Shown here piece by piece: positions 4,387 to 5,372 of a DNA stretch of 5,372 bases. The stretch is taken from NCBI GenBank assembly GCA_013330765.1, contig DUHU01000123.1, positions 1 through 5,372 of the forward strand, given 5' to 3'. Every line of letters starts with the position of its first letter. The stretch's first letter is position 1. A program made the position numbers and the translations under genes. The stretch is from Candidatus Poseidoniaceae archaeon. GTDB lineage: Archaea > Thermoplasmatota > Poseidoniia > Poseidoniales > Poseidoniaceae. A model generated the notes under the pieces. The model searched no databases. It was not told where the DNA came from and saw only the letters and a program-made list of their open reading frames with translations.

Positions 4387-5372
4387 ATGATTACCCGTGA
4401 CGACATCGCTGGCATCGTCGAGAACTACGACCGGATGAAGCTCCGCGTTGGCATGACAGCCTCACATTCTGCGCTGGATATTTGTGACGGCGCCATCGAG
4501 GAAGGGTTCCCGACCGTGGCCTATTGCAAAGAAGGACGAGAGAAAACGTACGCGAAGTATTTCCAATCTCAACGCAGTTCATCCGGACGCGTTCGGCGTG
4601 GTATGGTGGACAAGGCCATCGTCATGCCGTCCTTTGACGGCGTGCTCGACCCAGCCATGCAGCAACGCATGCGGGACCGCAACGTGGTGTACATTCCCAA
4701 CCGCTCGTTCACCTCCTACTGCGACATCGATGCCATCGAGAACGATTTCCACGTGCCCATGTTCGGCTCGCGCAACATGCTTCGCATGGAAGAGCGCACC
4801 GAGGACCAGGATTACTACTGGATCCTCGACAAGGCCGGCTTGCCCTACCCTGAAGCCATCAATGACCCCCAAGACATCGATTGCTTGGTCATCGTCAAGC
4901 TGCATCACGCCCAAAAGAAACTTGAGCGCGGATTCTTCACCTGCGCTTCCTATGAGGAATACGTCGAGAAGTCGCAAACCTTGCTCAAGGAAGGCATCAT
5001 CGATCAAGAGAGCCTCGACGGCGCCCGCATCGAACGGTACGTAATCGGCCCAGTGTTCAACCTCAACTTCTTCCACAGCCCGCTCGCAGACCGGGACGAA
5101 TCCCTCGAACTCCTCGGTGTGGATTGGCGCTTCGAGTCCTCCCTTGACGGCCACGTGCGCCTTCCTGCTCCTCAACAGATGACCATGCCCGCACACCAAC
5201 AGATTCCTGAAATGACCGTGGTCGGACACAACACGGCCACCATTCGTGAGTCCCTGCTGGAAACCGCATTCGAACTCGGTGAGAAGTTCATCGACGCCGC
5301 CCAGGAGCACTACGACCCTGGCGTCATCGGTCCCTTCTGCCTTCAGACCTGCATTGACAAGGACATGAATTA
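4387..5372 (+). CDS. purP: PurP: formate-dependent FAICAR synthetase (3' end outside window)
   Basis: Predicted ATP-grasp ligase that joins formate to AICAR using ATP to give FAICAR, the penultimate step of archaeal IMP synthesis, in the cytoplasm. The frame is open for 328 residues to the window edge; known PurP proteins are about 360 residues, so only the end is missing. Seen: MITRDDIAGIVENYD at the start; ASHSALDI with H27 at the same position as in Methanocaldococcus PurP; VVYIPNRSFTSYC (100-112); HVPMFGSRNMLRME (122-135); RIERYVIGPVFNLNFFHSP (215-233); LLGVDWRFESSLDGHVRLP (242-260); IRESLLE (285-291); and PGVIGPFCLQTC (311-322). All match the two PurP domains in order. Odd: the ATP-grasp glycine-rich loop, GARGGRGYF in the methanogen enzyme, reads HAQKKLERGFF here (174-184), so a PurP-like paralogue with altered activity is an alternative. 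It is probably co-transcribed with the coiled-coil gene, without an obvious functional link. Confidence 0.93.
   Translation, partial: MITRDDIAGIVENYDRMKLRVGMTASHSALDICDGAIEEGFPTVAYCKEGREKTYAKYFQSQRSSSGRVRRGMVDKAIVMPSFDGVLDPAMQQRMRDRNVVYIPNRSFTSYCDIDAIENDFHVPMFGSRNMLRMEERTEDQDYYWILDKAGLPYPEAINDPQDIDCLVIVKLHHAQKKLERGFFTCASYEEYVEKSQTLLKEGIIDQESLDGARIERYVIGPVFNLNFFHSPLADRDESLELLGVDWRFESSLDGHVRLPAPQQMTMPAHQQIPEMTVVGHNTATIRESLLETAFELGEKFIDAAQEHYDPGVIGPFCLQTCIDKDMN

Noticed and set aside
4579..5310. Antisense reading frame of 243 codons opposite purP
   Set aside because: PurP is recognisable along the whole + strand frame. The antisense product is compositionally a mirror of it and has no motif.
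1..5372. CRISPR array, tRNA/rRNA genes, insertion sequence or phage genes
   Set aside because: There are no regularly spaced repeats, no structural RNA signatures, no transposase motifs and no terminal inverted repeats. Coding sequence fills almost the whole window.

Overview
The window reads as a compact, GC-rich (roughly 60% by eye) archaeal gene cluster with every gene on the + strand. The archaeal call rests mainly on the last gene, a clear PurP (formate-dependent FAICAR synthetase, an archaeal purine enzyme), and on a COG1340-type coiled-coil protein. A Thermoplasmatota / marine Euryarchaeota (Poseidoniales-like) source would fit, but that narrower placement is a guess. Shine-Dalgarno-like sites precede the five genes whose starts lie in the window, and gaps run from a 4-base overlap to 61 bases.

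Layout: (1) 2-421, the 3' end of a coiled-coil protein gene entering from upstream. (2) 418-2550, overlapping it as ATGA, a 710-residue protein whose first ~365 residues are a eukaryote-style Cid1/TUT nucleotidyltransferase with all three catalytic aspartates and the histidine that makes Cid1 prefer UTP. Its last ~345 residues are coiled coil, an Arg/Gly-rich stretch, a short hydrophobic motif and a basic tail. (3) 2555-3064, a GNAT N-acetyltransferase. (4) 3090-3398, a small Roadblock/LC7-like protein. (5) a 61-base gap with an AT-rich hexamer and a 7-bp inverted repeat. (6) 3460-4350, a 296-residue COG1340/Bfr1-like coiled-coil protein. (7) 4387 to the window end, purP, cut off near its 3' end.

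The most interesting part is the nucleotidyltransferase and its surroundings. The core resembles fission-yeast Cid1 over its whole length, which is unexpected in an archaeon, and it is joined to a coiled coil resembling those of the proteins encoded on either side. The transferase and the COG1340-like protein also share an ungapped C-terminal motif. My inference is an RNA 3'-end uridylation module in which COG1340-like coiled-coil proteins act as partners or scaffolds. The acetyltransferase and Roadblock-like protein sit between these genes and may belong to the same unit; purP looks like an ordinary metabolic neighbour, although its ATP-grasp glycine-rich loop differs from that of characterised PurP.
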